Source of the DNA: JACDAN01 sp963847235
GTDB lineage: Bacteria; Actinomycetota; Thermoleophilia; Gaiellales; Gaiellaceae
Length of the DNA stretch: 64,000 bases
NCBI GenBank assembly: GCA_963847235.1
Contig: CAWJYU010000004.1
Coordinates: 372,001-436,000 of the forward strand
Direction: 5' to 3'
Part shown: positions 53,744 through 62,995 of the stretch, in pieces
How the letters are laid out: the number at the start of each line of letters is the position of its first letter
How positions within the stretch are numbered: the stretch's first letter is position 1
Made by a program: the position numbers and the translations under genes
Notes under the pieces: generated by a model
Databases searched by the model: none
What the model was told of the DNA's origin: nothing
The model's input: only the letters and a program-made list of their open reading frames with translations

Positions 53744-56578
53744 ATGCATCGATTCGCGGTCGTCCGCGTCCGTTTTGCGGCGCTGTGTCTACTCGCGCTG
53801 CTCGCCTTCGCCGCGCTTGCCGGCGCCGCCGGCGGCGCGCTTCCGAACGGCCCGTCGCCGGGTCTCGTCGTCAGCCAGATCTATGGCGGCGGTGGCAACG
53901 CAAGTGCCACGTACACGCACGACTACATCGAGATCTTCAACAGAGGCACCACGAACGTCTCGCTCGCCGGCAAGTCGCTGCAGTACGCGAGCGCGGCGGG
54001 CACCGGGGCGCTTGGCGCGAATTCCGGGCAGCTCACCGAGTTGCCCGACGTGATCGTGCCGCCCGGCGGTTATTTCCTCGTCCAGGAGTTCTCCCAGGCC
54101 GCGGTGGGAGGCCCGCTCCCGACGCCCGACCACACGGATCCGACCCCGATCAACATGAGCGGAACGGCTGGAAAGGTCGCCCTCGCCAACGGGACGGATT
54201 CGCTCGGCTGCAACACCGCCGCGAGTTGTGCGGCGAACGGCAACGACGTGCGGATCATCGACCTGGTCGGCTACGGGACGACCGCGAACTACTTCGAAGG
54301 AGCCGGCCCTGCGCCGGCGCCGTCGAACATCCTGGCGGACTTCCGAAATGGCGGCGGGTGCCAGGAGACGGACAACAACGCCGCAGACTTCAGCACAGCG
54401 ACGCCCAGCGCCCGCAACAGCGCGACGACGCGCAATCCCTGCTCCACCGACGCGGCCCCGTTCGTCGCCGCGACGACGCCGACTCCCGGCTCGACCGAGA
54501 ACCCGACCGGCACGAACATCACCGTCACCTTCTCCGAGCCCGTGGTCGCCTCTGCGAGTGCGTTCAGCCTCAACTGCACAGGCAGCGGGAACGTCGCGCT
54601 CACCGTGACGCCGAGCGGCGTATCGACGACCTACGTCCTCGATCCGCAGAGCGACCTCCAGCAGAACGAGACCTGCACCGTGACCGTCGCTGCATCAGGT
54701 GTGACTGATGTGGACGACGTCGATCCGCCGGACAACATGGCGGCCGACCACTCGTTCAGCTTCAGCACCGTCGGGCTCGCGCTGCGCATCCACGACATCC
54801 AGGATCACGCGCACATCTCGCCGTACGACGGCGACCTCGTCTCGCAGGTGCCGGGCGTGGTCACCGCGGTCAGCTCGACCGGCTTCTGGTTCCAGGATCC
54901 GCAGCCGGACATGGACATTCGGACTTCGGAAGGCATCTTCGTCTTCACGGGCTCCCGCCCGACGCTGACTGTCGGCACCGACGTGCGTGTGAGCGGCCGG
55001 GTCCAGGAGTTCCGGCCGGGTTGCTTCCCCAGCTGTGCGCCGACGAGCAGCGCCTTCGCGAATCTGACGACGACCGAGATCGTGTCTCCCACCGCGGTGC
55101 CGGTCGGAACGGCTCCTGCGATCGCGCCGACGATCGTCGGCTTCGGTGGCAGGATCCCGCCCACGCGCGTGATCGAGAACGATTCCGCGGGAGACGTCGA
55201 GACGAGCAACACGTTCGACGTGAGCTCGGACGGGATCGACTTCCACGAGAGCCTCGAAGGCATGTACGTGCGCATCCGGAACGCGATCGCAACCGGGCCG
55301 CGCAATGACTTCGGAGAGATCTCGGTACTCGGCGACTTCGGGCTGCTCGCAAGCGTCCGGACGAACCGTGGCGGGATCGTCGTTCGACGAATCGGCGACT
55401 ACACGTACCAGGAGGGCGACTTCAACCCGGAACGGATGATCCTCGACGACGTGATCCGCCCGACGCCGCCCGTCCACGTGCGTGACCGCTTCACCACTGC
55501 GGTGGACGCGGTCGTCGACTACGGGTTCGGCAACTTCAAGTACCTCGTGATCAACGACCTCACGCGGGTCGACGGCGGCCTCCAGCGCGAGGTCGCACGC
55601 ACCGCGAGGCGGGGCGAGCTCGTCGTTGCCACGTACAACGTCGAGAACCTCGACCCCACCGACGCACCGAGCGGCCGCTTCCAGCGTGCCGCCGAGCAGA
55701 TCGTCGAGCACATGCGCTCGCCCGATCTGATCAACATCGAGGAGATCCAGGACAACGACGGTGCGACCTCGCCGGCTCCGACGGATGCGTCCCTGACCTG
55801 GCGTCTGCTCATCGAGGCGATCCAGGCTGCGGGAGGCCCGCTCTACGAGTACCGCCAGATCGACCCGCTGCCGAGCTCGGACGGCGGTGAGCCGAACGGG
55901 AACATCCGCGTCGGCTTCCTGTTCCGCACCGATCGCGGGCTCAGCTTCGTCGACCGTCCGGGCGGCACCGCGGTGACGCCGAACGACGTCGTCGATACGC
56001 CCGGCGGCGCGCGGCTTCTCTACAGCCCCGGCCGCATCGACCCGACGAACCCGGCCTTCACGAGCAGCCGCAAGCCACTCGCGGGCGAGTTCGAGTACCG
56101 CGGCCGCACGCTGTTCGTGATCGGCAACCACTTCAACTCGAAGGGCGGCGACGATCCGCTGTTCGGCCGCTTCCAGCCGCCGAACCGCCGGACCGAAGTG
56201 CAGCGGCACCAGCAGGCTGCGATCGTCAACGACTTCGTCGATCGCATCCTCGCCGCTGATCGCAACGCCCAGGTGATCGTCCTCGGCGACCTGAACGACT
56301 TCCAGTTCTCGCGGACGATGGAGATCCTGGAGGGCGGCGTGCTGGAGAACCTCTTCGACACATTGCCGCTACGGGAGCGCTACACGTACGTCTTCGACGG
56401 TAACTCCCAGGCGCTCGATCACGTCCTGATGACCCGGAACCTCCTGCGGAGGATCGAGCGCTATGACGTCGTCCACATGAACTCGGAGTACTTCGATCAG
56501 CTGACCGACCACGATCCGCCGCTCGCCTACCTGCGGGCCGGCGGTGGCGGCGACGACGACGATGACGACGACGACTAG
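53744..56578 (+). CDS. large secreted nuclease/phosphatase: lamin-tail, Ig-like and EEP domains
   Basis: 944 residues. A signal peptide (RFAALCLLALLAFAALAGAA) is followed by a lamin-tail domain (LVVSQIYGGGGNASATYTHD, YIEIFNRGTTNVSL), a bacterial Ig-like domain (VAATTPTPGSTENPTGTNIT), an OB-like segment (VPGVVTAVSSTGFWFQDPQP) and an EEP catalytic domain near 620-930 (VVATYNVENLDPTD, LINIEEIQDNDG, FVIGNHFNSKGGDDPLFGRF, VIVLGDLNDFQFS, LTDHDPPLAYL). It ends in GGGG and eight Asp. The set is that of secreted ExeM-like nucleases. SD GGGGAGAGG precedes ATG 53744. It lies opposite in strand to the genes on both sides. Confidence 0.88.
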   Translation: MHRFAVVRVRFAALCLLALLAFAALAGAAGGALPNGPSPGLVVSQIYGGGGNASATYTHDYIEIFNRGTTNVSLAGKSLQYASAAGTGALGANSGQLTELPDVIVPPGGYFLVQEFSQAAVGGPLPTPDHTDPTPINMSGTAGKVALANGTDSLGCNTAASCAANGNDVRIIDLVGYGTTANYFEGAGPAPAPSNILADFRNGGGCQETDNNAADFSTATPSARNSATTRNPCSTDAAPFVAATTPTPGSTENPTGTNITVTFSEPVVASASAFSLNCTGSGNVALTVTPSGVSTTYVLDPQSDLQQNETCTVTVAASGVTDVDDVDPPDNMAADHSFSFSTVGLALRIHDIQDHAHISPYDGDLVSQVPGVVTAVSSTGFWFQDPQPDMDIRTSEGIFVFTGSRPTLTVGTDVRVSGRVQEFRPGCFPSCAPTSSAFANLTTTEIVSPTAVPVGTAPAIAPTIVGFGGRIPPTRVIENDSAGDVETSNTFDVSSDGIDFHESLEGMYVRIRNAIATGPRNDFGEISVLGDFGLLASVRTNRGGIVVRRIGDYTYQEGDFNPERMILDDVIRPTPPVHVRDRFTTAVDAVVDYGFGNFKYLVINDLTRVDGGLQREVARTARRGELVVATYNVENLDPTDAPSGRFQRAAEQIVEHMRSPDLINIEEIQDNDGATSPAPTDASLTWRLLIEAIQAAGGPLYEYRQIDPLPSSDGGEPNGNIRVGFLFRTDRGLSFVDRPGGTAVTPNDVVDTPGGARLLYSPGRIDPTNPAFTSSRKPLAGEFEYRGRTLFVIGNHFNSKGGDDPLFGRFQPPNRRTEVQRHQQAAIVNDFVDRILAADRNAQVIVLGDLNDFQFSRTMEILEGGVLENLFDTLPLRERYTYVFDGNSQALDHVLMTRNLLRRIERYDVVHMNSEYFDQLTDHDPPLAYLRAGGGGDDDDDDDD

Positions 56579-56595
56579 GTAGAGGGACGCTGCGA

Positions 56596-56622
56596 GGCGG
56601 AGCGGGCCCAGCCCGCTCCGCC
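56596..56622. terminator. GC-rich hairpin between convergent genes
   Basis: GGCGGAGCGGG (56596-56606) and CCCGCTCCGCC (56612-56622), a perfect 11-bp stem with a 5-nt loop, sits between the nuclease and rny stops. No T tract, so it may act as a bidirectional transcript end or block. Confidence 0.55.
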
Positions 56623-56626
56623 GCGG

Positions 56627-58159
56627 CTACTTCGCGAGCTCGGTGGCGCGGGACTCGCGGATCACGGTGACCTTGATCTGTCCCGGGTACTCCAGCTCCT
56701 GCTCGATCTCCCGGGCAATCTCGTGGGAGAGGAGCACGGCGTCGTCGTCGTCGATCTCACCCGGCTTGACGATCACGCGGATCTCGCGGCCGGCCTGGAG
56801 CGCGTAGACCTTCTCCACCCCGTCCTTGCGGGCGGCGATCTCCTCGAGCGCCTCGAGGCGCTTGATGTAGTTCTCGAGCGTGTCGCCGCGCGCGCCGGGC
56901 CTCGACCCGGAGATCGCGTCGGCGGCGACGACGAGGACCGCCTCCACGGTATGCGGCTGGATCTCGTAGTGGTGCGCGGCGATCGCGTGGACGACAGCCT
57001 CGGACTCGCCGTACCGCTTCGCGTAGTCGGCGGAGATCTGCGCATGTGAGCCCTCGACCTCGTGCGTGAGCGCCTTGCCGAGATCGTGGAGCATCGCCGC
57101 CCGCTTGGCGGTGCGGACGCCGGCGTCGAGCTCGACGGCCATGATCCCGGCCAGATGGACGACCTCGAGCGTGTGCTTGAGGACGTTCTGGCCGTAGCTC
57201 GTCCGGTAGTGCAGCCGGCCGAGGATCTTGACGAGCTCGGGGTTGAACTCGCCGCAGTTCGCCTCGAAGACGGCCTGCTCGCCGGCCTGGCGAATGTGGT
57301 CCTCGATCTCCGCCTTCGACTGGTAGTACATCTCCTCGATCCGGGCAGGCTGGATCCGGCCGTCCTCGATCAGCTTTCCGAGCGTCAGGCGGGCGATCTC
57401 ACGGCGGATCCCGTCGAAGGACGAGAGCACGACGGCCTGCGGCGTGTCGTCGATGATGATGTCGACGCCGGTGAGGTGCTCGAGGGTGCGGATGTTGCGG
57501 CCCTCCCGCCCGATGATGCGGCCCTTCATGTCGTCGTTCGGGAGCTCGACGACCGAGGACGTGGTCTCCGCGGCATGGCTGGCGGCGACCCGCTGGAGGG
57601 CGTCGGCAACGAGGTTGCGCGCGCGACGCCTGGCGTCGAGCTGCGCCTCCTCATCGAGCTGTCGGACGCGGCGCGCCAGCTCGTGGCGGATCCCACCCTC
57701 GGCGCGGTCGAGCAGCTCAGTCTTGGCCTCGTTGACGGTCAGGCTCGAGATCCGCTCGAGCTCGCCGAGCTCCCGGTCCTTCGCCTCCTTGAGCTCGACC
57801 TGAAGGTCCTTGATGTGCGTCTCGCGGTCTGCAAGGCCCTGCTCGCGGCGGAGGAGCTCGGTCAGCTTCGCCTCGAGCTCGTCCTGCTTGGCCAGGAGCC
57901 GCTCCTCGAGCTTCGTGATCTGGCCGCGGCGGTCCTGCGCGTCCCGCTCAGCCTCCGACCGGACGCGCACGGCTTGCTCGCGCGCCTCGATCTCGGCTTC
58001 ACGGCGCAGGTTCTCCGCTTCGCGCTTGGCGTTGTCGAGGAGCTCGTCGCGTCGGGCGGCCGCTTCGCCGAGGGTGGACCGCCCCAGCAGCTGCATCACG
58101 GCGAGCAGAAGAGCCGCTCCGAGGACGAGGCCGATAGCGATTCCAGCGGCGACGAGCAT
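56627..58159 (-). CDS. rny: ribonuclease Y
   Basis: RNase Y is a membrane endonuclease that starts mRNA decay. About 510 residues: one N-terminal span (LVAAGIAIGLVLGAALLLAV), a long coiled coil (rich in REAE and REQ to about residue 190), a KH domain (MKGRIIGREGRNIRTLEHLT, GVDIIIDDTPQAVVLSSFD) and the HD domain (AAMLHDLGKALTHEVEGSHA), ending QELEYPGQIKVTVIRE. ATG 58159 places the span at the N-terminus; ATG 58186 would add nine polar residues. Downstream of recX with a gap of 216 bases that holds no gene. Confidence 0.93.
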   Translation of the reverse strand: MLVAAGIAIGLVLGAALLLAVMQLLGRSTLGEAAARRDELLDNAKREAENLRREAEIEAREQAVRVRSEAERDAQDRRGQITKLEERLLAKQDELEAKLTELLRREQGLADRETHIKDLQVELKEAKDRELGELERISSLTVNEAKTELLDRAEGGIRHELARRVRQLDEEAQLDARRRARNLVADALQRVAASHAAETTSSVVELPNDDMKGRIIGREGRNIRTLEHLTGVDIIIDDTPQAVVLSSFDGIRREIARLTLGKLIEDGRIQPARIEEMYYQSKAEIEDHIRQAGEQAVFEANCGEFNPELVKILGRLHYRTSYGQNVLKHTLEVVHLAGIMAVELDAGVRTAKRAAMLHDLGKALTHEVEGSHAQISADYAKRYGESEAVVHAIAAHHYEIQPHTVEAVLVVAADAISGSRPGARGDTLENYIKRLEALEEIAARKDGVEKVYALQAGREIRVIVKPGEIDDDDAVLLSHEIAREIEQELEYPGQIKVTVIRESRATELAK

Positions 58160-58375
58160 GGGCGCTCCCTGGGGTTGAAGTACCACCCACCATCGGGCCT
58201 GAGCAGAGCGCTCTGATTCGCAGCCGCCGGCGACGGCCGCACCGTTCGGTGCCGCTAGCGGTGTCTAGCTAGCGCCGCCTCCGCCGCATCGCTGGTTCGT
58301 GTCCTCATCAGTGATCGGTTTCGCTTCGTCTCAGAAAACGCGTCTGTGCAGGCAAGATGGTAAGTGGAGCGCCTC

Positions 58376-58786
58376 TCACAATACCCGATCGTCGACGAGG
58401 GCTTCGAGCGACTCTCGAGCGAACCCCTTGGCGGCCAGGTAGCGGAGTGCGCGGTCGCCGCCTCCGCGCCGCTCGAAGATGCGCGCCGCCCGCTCCGGCT
58501 CACGTTCGATGCCTTCGAGGATCTCTGCGATCGCCTCCCGGTCGATCCCGTGGCGGCGAAGGTCGTTGCTGATCAGCGAGTCGCCGGCGTTCTTGGCCGC
58601 CAGGCCCCGCGCCCGTGCCTCTGCGAACCGCGCGTCCGAGAGCAGGCCTTGGGCTGCGAGCTCGTCGAGAGCCTCGTCCCGCTCGTCGGCGGGGATCCCC
58701 GCGCGCCCGAGTCGCTGCTCGAGCTCCCGCCGGGAGCGGTCGCGATGGTTCAGCGCGCGGAGCGCGAGCTCCCTCGCCTGGGACAC
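58376..58786 (-). CDS. recX: RecX regulatory protein
   Basis: 136 residues with RecX-type three-helix repeats: ARELALRALNHRDRSRRELE, DERDEALDELAAQGLLSDAR, FAEARARGLAAKNAGDSLIS and RYLAAKGFARESLEALVDD. RecX limits RecA filament growth. GTG 58786 is 4 bases after the recA stop, so recA and recX are co-transcribed. A little short for the family (usual 150-200). Confidence 0.88.
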   Translation of the reverse strand: MSQARELALRALNHRDRSRRELEQRLGRAGIPADERDEALDELAAQGLLSDARFAEARARGLAAKNAGDSLISNDLRRHGIDREAIAEILEGIEREPERAARIFERRGGGDRALRYLAAKGFARESLEALVDDRVL

Positions 58787-58790
58787 TGGC

Positions 58791-59867
58791 CTACTTGGCG
58801 GCGGCCTCGGCCTCCGCTGCTTCCGCCGCGGCGTCGGCCGTCCCGTTTCCCTCCGCCGAGGGCAGGAGCCGGGCAGAGACGACCTGCTCGGGCCCGACCT
58901 CGGTCTGGATCTGGGCCAGGATCTTCTGCGTCACGTCGGGGTGCTCACGCAGGAACGCGGTCGCGTTCTGGCGCCCCTGGCCGAGCCTCTCCTCCTGGAA
59001 GCTGAAGTACGACCCGGACTTCTGGACCGCCTTCCGCTCGAGCCCGGCGTCCAGGACCGTGCCCTCCCAGGAGATCCCCTGCCCGTAGATGATGTCGAAC
59101 TCGGCCTGCTTGAACGGCGGCGCGACCTTGTTCTTCACGACCTTGACGCGCACGCGGTTCCCGAATGCCTCCACGCCGTCCTTCAGCGTCTCGATGCGGC
59201 GGATGTCGAGGCGGACGGACGAGTAGAACTTGAGCGCCCGGCCGCCCGGGGTCGTCTCCGGGTTCCCGAACATGACGCCGATCTTCTCGCGGAGCTGGTT
59301 CGTGAAGATGCAGATCGTCTCCGTCCGGTTCAGCGTGCCTGCGAGCTTCCGCAGCGCCTGGCTCATCAGCCGCGCCTGGAGCCCGACGTGGCTGTCCCCC
59401 ATCTCGCCCTCGATCTCCGCTCGCGGGGTGAGCGCGGCGACGGAGTCCACGGCGACGACGGACAGCGCGCCGCTGCGGATCAGCAACTCGGCGATCTCGA
59501 GCGCCTGCTCGCCGTTGTCCGGCTGCGACACGAGAAGATCATCGATGTTGACGCCGATCTTGCGGGCGTACTGCGGGTCCATCGCATGCTCGGCGTCGAT
59601 GAAGGCGCAGATGCCCCCGCGGCGCTGGGCCTCGGCGATCACGTGGTAGACGAGGGTCGTCTTTCCCGAGGACTCCGGGCCGAAGATCTCGACGATCCTG
59701 CCTCGGGGGAGGCCGCCGATCCCCAGCGCGAGGTCCAGCGCGAGCGAGCCGGTCGACACGGACCCGACCGACACATGGGCCTGGTCGTTCATCCGCATGA
59801 CGGCGCCCTTGCCGAACTGGCGCTCGATCTGTCCGAGAGCGGTGTCGAGTGCCTCTTCGCGACTCAT
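58791..59867 (-). CDS. recA: recombinase A
   Basis: RecA forms filaments on ssDNA for strand exchange and SOS induction. The 358-residue protein has VGSVSTGSLALDLALGIGGL, the Walker A IFGPESSGKTTLVYHVIAEA, AEHAMDPQYARKIGVNIDDL, VVDSVAALTPRAEIEGEMGD, the L2-like TNQLREKIGVMFGNPETTPG and GRALKFYSSVRLDIR, and a C-terminal Ala/Glu tail. AGGAGG lies 10 bases before ATG 59867. No SOS-box-like GAAC-N4-GTTC is seen just upstream, where the thpR gene ends 4 bases away, so LexA control would have to act further up. Confidence 0.97.
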   Translation of the reverse strand: MSREEALDTALGQIERQFGKGAVMRMNDQAHVSVGSVSTGSLALDLALGIGGLPRGRIVEIFGPESSGKTTLVYHVIAEAQRRGGICAFIDAEHAMDPQYARKIGVNIDDLLVSQPDNGEQALEIAELLIRSGALSVVAVDSVAALTPRAEIEGEMGDSHVGLQARLMSQALRKLAGTLNRTETICIFTNQLREKIGVMFGNPETTPGGRALKFYSSVRLDIRRIETLKDGVEAFGNRVRVKVVKNKVAPPFKQAEFDIIYGQGISWEGTVLDAGLERKAVQKSGSYFSFQEERLGQGRQNATAFLREHPDVTQKILAQIQTEVGPEQVVSARLLPSAEGNGTADAAAEAAEAEAAAK

Positions 59868-59871
59868 CCGA

Positions 59872-60423
59872 TCAACCTCCTAGCGGTACCGATTCCAAGA
59901 CTCTGTACTGCGCCCCGGTCGGCCGCAGGGCTGACATGTAAACAGCCGCGTCGGACGGTCGGAACTGCCCGAGATCCGGCACCGGCGGGTCCAGCCCGGG
60001 CCGCGAGCGGAAGCGCAGGACGGTGACGTGCGGGAGCCACGGGCGCTGCTCGCGTTCGTAGACGCCGAGGCGCTCCAGGCGGTCGAACAGGGCCCCGGCA
60101 AGGGGCTCGCCCTCCCCGGTCTCGTCCTCGAGGACGACCATGCCGACGCTTCGCGTCTCGCGGTAGCGGACGGCCGAGAACACGATCTCGCCGGCCTGCG
60201 CAGCCGCTGCTCTGAGCGCACCGGCGACGGCCGGGAGCTCGGGGGCCGGTCTCGAGCCGAGAAACGCGAGCGTGACGTGGAGGTGCTCGCGCGGGACGAC
60301 TCTCCCCTCACGGAGGTGCTCGGACTGCCACGCCTCCAACCGGTCGAGGGTGGAGTCGGGAAGCCTGAGGGCACAGAAGAGACGAAGGCGCTCACGACCC
60401 CCGACGCTACCCGTCGAGGTCAC
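59872..60423 (-). CDS. thpR: RNA 2',3'-cyclic phosphodiesterase (2'-5' RNA ligase family)
   Basis: 183 residues. The two HxTx catalytic motifs of the 2H phosphoesterase fold are present as EHLHVTLAFLGSRP and LPHVTVLRFRSRP, with RLFCALRLPDSTLDRLEAW at the start. ThpR opens 2',3'-cyclic phosphates on RNA. GTG 60423 overlaps the cinA stop by 4 bases. The cinA-thpR-recA order is common in actinobacteria and some Firmicutes. Confidence 0.88.
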   Translation of the reverse strand: MTSTGSVGGRERLRLFCALRLPDSTLDRLEAWQSEHLREGRVVPREHLHVTLAFLGSRPAPELPAVAGALRAAAAQAGEIVFSAVRYRETRSVGMVVLEDETGEGEPLAGALFDRLERLGVYEREQRPWLPHVTVLRFRSRPGLDPPVPDLGQFRPSDAAVYMSALRPTGAQYRVLESVPLGG

Positions 60424-61701
60424 GCGTGTGTGTGCCGGCTCTGTGCCAGAACGCGCCGCAGCAGGTGGAGCGCGGACGCGGCGGCACGGCGCCGCACCGC
60501 AGCCCGGTCACCGGGAAGGTGCAGCTCCATCGACTCCTCTGCCGACGGCGTCGACGCGTGGAGGTAGACGAGCCCGACAGGCTTCTCCGGCGTCCCCCCG
60601 CCCGGGCCGGCCACGCCGGTCACGGACACACCGACGTCGGCGGCCAGCGCACTCCGCGCGCCTTGCGCCATGGCCTCAGCCGTCTCAGCGGACACGGCGC
60701 CATGCCGGTTCAGGGTGTCCTCTGGAACTCCGAGCAGCTCGACTTTGAGGCGGTTGTCGTAGGGCACCACGCCGCCGGAGAACGCATCGCTCGAGCCGGG
60801 GACGGATGTCAGCCGCGCGGCCACGAGCCCGCCGGTGCAGCTCTCCGCGGCACCGATCCTGAAGCCCTGCCCGCGCGCCAGGTCGAGCACGAGCTCCTCG
60901 ACCGGACGCTCGTCCAGGGCGAAGAGCGCTCGCGGAAGCTCCTCGGCGAGCGCTCGCTGGAGGAGTCTCGGCGCGCTCCTCGGCCCCCGGCTGGACGACG
61001 AGATCGACCTGAACCTCCAGGTCGTGCGCGCAAATCGTGATTTCCACGCCATCGCCCTCTCCCCCGGCCCGCTCGACGACCCGGGCCACGGCCGATTCCG
61101 GCAGCCCGAAGAAACGGAGCACCCGGTGACCGGGCCGGCTCGCCGCCTCGAGGACGCGCTGGACGGGCGCCGTCTCGAGCGCGCGTGCCCAGAGCCGCTG
61201 GAGCTCACCCGGCGGCCCCGGCAGCACCACCACCACCGTGGAGCCCACCTCGAGCACCAGCCCCGGAGCCGTTCCCGCCAGTCCAAGGGACTCGGCGCCC
61301 TCGGGGATCGTCGCCTGCTTCCGCACGCCGGACTCGAACTCCTCGTACGGGCGTCGGAACCGCTCCGACAGCCCGCGGACGACCCCCGCGATCTCCTCCT
61401 CCAGCGCCGAATCGACCACCAAGTCGCGGCCCGCGACCCGTGCGAGCGTCTCCACCGTTCGGTCGTCGTGCGTCGGTCCGAGCCCGCCGGAGGTGACGAC
61501 GAGGCCGGCGTCGAGCGACTCCCGAAATGCCTCCTCGAGCGCGTCAGGCCGGTCCCCGACGACGAGGACACGCTCGGGCTCGATCCCGCGCGTGCTCAGC
61601 TCCCGCGCGAGGAAGGGACCGTTCTCGTCCGTGCGCCCGCCGCGGACGAGCTCGCTGCCTGTGACGAGGACAACGGCCGTAGGGCGGAGACCTCGGTTCA
61701 G
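60420..61701 (-). CDS. cinA: CinA-family protein (competence/damage-inducible, NMN deamidase), with one frameshift
   Basis: The N-terminal MoCF-like domain (VVLVTGSELVRGGRTDENGP, VTSGGLGPTHDDRTVETLAR, VVVLPGPPGELQRLWARAL) is in one frame up to GAEERAE at about 60967. The rest, including the C-terminal deamidase domain (GFRIGAAESCTGGLVAARLT, SSDAFSGGVVPYDNRLK, VTGVAGPGGGTPEKPVGLVY), is in another; one extra base in GAGACTC explains it. Restored length is 426 residues, as expected. No ATG, GTG or TTG precedes the conserved start, which is closed by a TGA inside the hairpin repeat upstream; CTG 61701 is the best candidate. Confidence 0.75.
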
Positions 61702-61846
61702 TGTAGGACTCGTCGTCAGGGTGCGATGCTCGGATGCCAGGCCCGGACGCAGGCCGCGTGCATATCAACAGATATGGACGCGGCTGAGGACGACGCCTGG
61801 CGCCGAGCAGCGCGGCCTGACGGCTCAGGCCTATGCTGGATCGAGG
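61691..61846. repeat. 156-bp long-hairpin repeat (copy B)
   Basis: Core 61717-61828 is about 80% identical to 20151-20263. The centre is GCCGCGT-G-CATATC, AACA loop, GATATG-G-ACGCGGC, a nearly perfect stem. The outer arms (CCTCGGTTCAG from 61691 and its partner ending 61846) differ in sequence from those of copy A yet are self-complementary. It fills the cinA-rodZ gap and reaches the first codons of cinA. Confidence 0.7.
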
Positions 61847-61852
61847 TCTTCA

Positions 61853-62602
61853 TCAAGCCGCGGAGCGAACCGGGATCACGCGTCGCGCGGTGACGACGAC
61901 CGCCGTCCCGCTGCCGCGGTCGGGCACTTCCCTGATGCGGCCGTTCACACGGAAGCGGAGGTTCCCGGGCCGGCCCATGACGACGTGCAACCGCCGGTGC
62001 CGTACGAACCGGATCGTCGACCCGGCCTTGAGCGTCCCGCGGTAGACCTCGGGGCCCGCTGCGGAGCGCGCATGCACCTCGACCCACGAGTCGCCGAGCG
62101 CGCCGGTGATCGTCAGGCGTGCGATCGGAGCCGCCGGTCGACGGGCCGGCCGGCGTGCGGGCTCCTTTGCGCGCGTCTCGGCGGGCTGCGTGGTGAAGTC
62201 GGGAATGGCCGTCTCCGGCGGGTCGCTGCCGAACCGCCAGGCGAGGACAACGAGGGCCGTCAGGATCCCGATCGCCGCGAGCGCGATGAGCACGACACCA
62301 GACTCCACGCGCGGGCTCCGGCCGACCGTGGACTTGTTCTGTGCCCGGAGCGGCGTCTCCTCGTCCCCCGGGATGTACCGCGAGTTGTACTCGTCGACGT
62401 AGAGCTGTCCGTCGAGGCCGAGGTACTCCGCGTACGTCCTCAGGAAGCCCTTGACGTACGTCTGGCCCGGGAGGATGTCGAACTGCTCGTCCTCCAGCGC
62501 ACGCAGGTACTTCCCGCGAACCTTGGTCGCCTGTTCCACCTCGGGGAATTCGAGGCCCTGGCGCAGGCGCGCCTCGCGGAGGCTGTTACCGATCTCGAAC
62601 AC
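61853..62602 (-). CDS. RodZ-like HTH membrane protein
   Basis: 249 residues: an HTH_25-type domain at the N-terminus (IGNSLREARLRQGLEFPEVE, KVRGKYLRALEDEQFDILPG, TYVKGFLRTYAEYLGLDG), a linker, one membrane span (VVLIALAAIGILTALVVLAW) and an outer beta-rich DUF4115-like domain (TITGALGDSWVEVHARSAAG, LHVVMGRPGNLRFRVNGR). RodZ links MreB to cell-wall synthesis; without mreB in view the role is inferred. GTG 62602. It precedes cinA, with the hairpin repeat between them. Confidence 0.85.
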   Translation of the reverse strand: MFEIGNSLREARLRQGLEFPEVEQATKVRGKYLRALEDEQFDILPGQTYVKGFLRTYAEYLGLDGQLYVDEYNSRYIPGDEETPLRAQNKSTVGRSPRVESGVVLIALAAIGILTALVVLAWRFGSDPPETAIPDFTTQPAETRAKEPARRPARRPAAPIARLTITGALGDSWVEVHARSAAGPEVYRGTLKAGSTIRFVRHRRLHVVMGRPGNLRFRVNGRIREVPDRGSGTAVVVTARRVIPVRSAA

Positions 62603-62632
62603 GGCGGCCGCTCGATTGTAGGCGGCATGACA

Positions 62633-62995
62633 TCAGGCCGCGAATTCCCGTAACACGTAGTACGTGGCGACGGAGATCCCGGCCGTCACGGCCAGATACA
62701 GGCCGAAGTAGCCCAGGATCCGGCCGATCGCCGCAAGTGTCTTTCCGCGCGTCCTCCCCAGCGTCCGCTCCACCTGGCGACGCCCGCGGCGCCCCAGGAC
62801 GACGGCGATCACGGAGAGGACGAAGGCCGGGGGGATCGAGACCGCCGACTCGAGCAGCGTGAAGACGTCGTAGAGCTCCGCCGCGACGACGGCCGCAGGG
62901 ATCGCCGCGGCTCCGGCCAGGCCGAACGGAACGGAGAAGACCGCGCTCCAGCTCGTCGGCCGCTTCTCGCTACTGTTTTTCGTAGGGTCGGCCAA
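62633..62995 (-). CDS. small membrane protein (DUF4190-like)
   Basis: 120 residues with three hydrophobic stretches (FSVPFGLAGAAAIPAAVVAA, IPPAFVLSVIAVVLGRRGRR, ILGYFGLYLAVTAGISVATY) and a conserved-looking basic loop between the second and third. The GRRGRRQVERTLGRTRGKTL loop resembles DUF4190-type proteins. TTG 62995 overlaps the upstream permease stop by 26 bases, which implies coupling. Function unknown. Confidence 0.65.
   Translation of the reverse strand: MADPTKNSSEKRPTSWSAVFSVPFGLAGAAAIPAAVVAAELYDVFTLLESAVSIPPAFVLSVIAVVLGRRGRRQVERTLGRTRGKTLAAIGRILGYFGLYLAVTAGISVATYYVLREFAA

Noticed and set aside
61544..61768. Small minus-strand ORF at the start of cinA
   Set aside because: It reads cinA coding sequence in a wrong frame plus part of the hairpin repeat.
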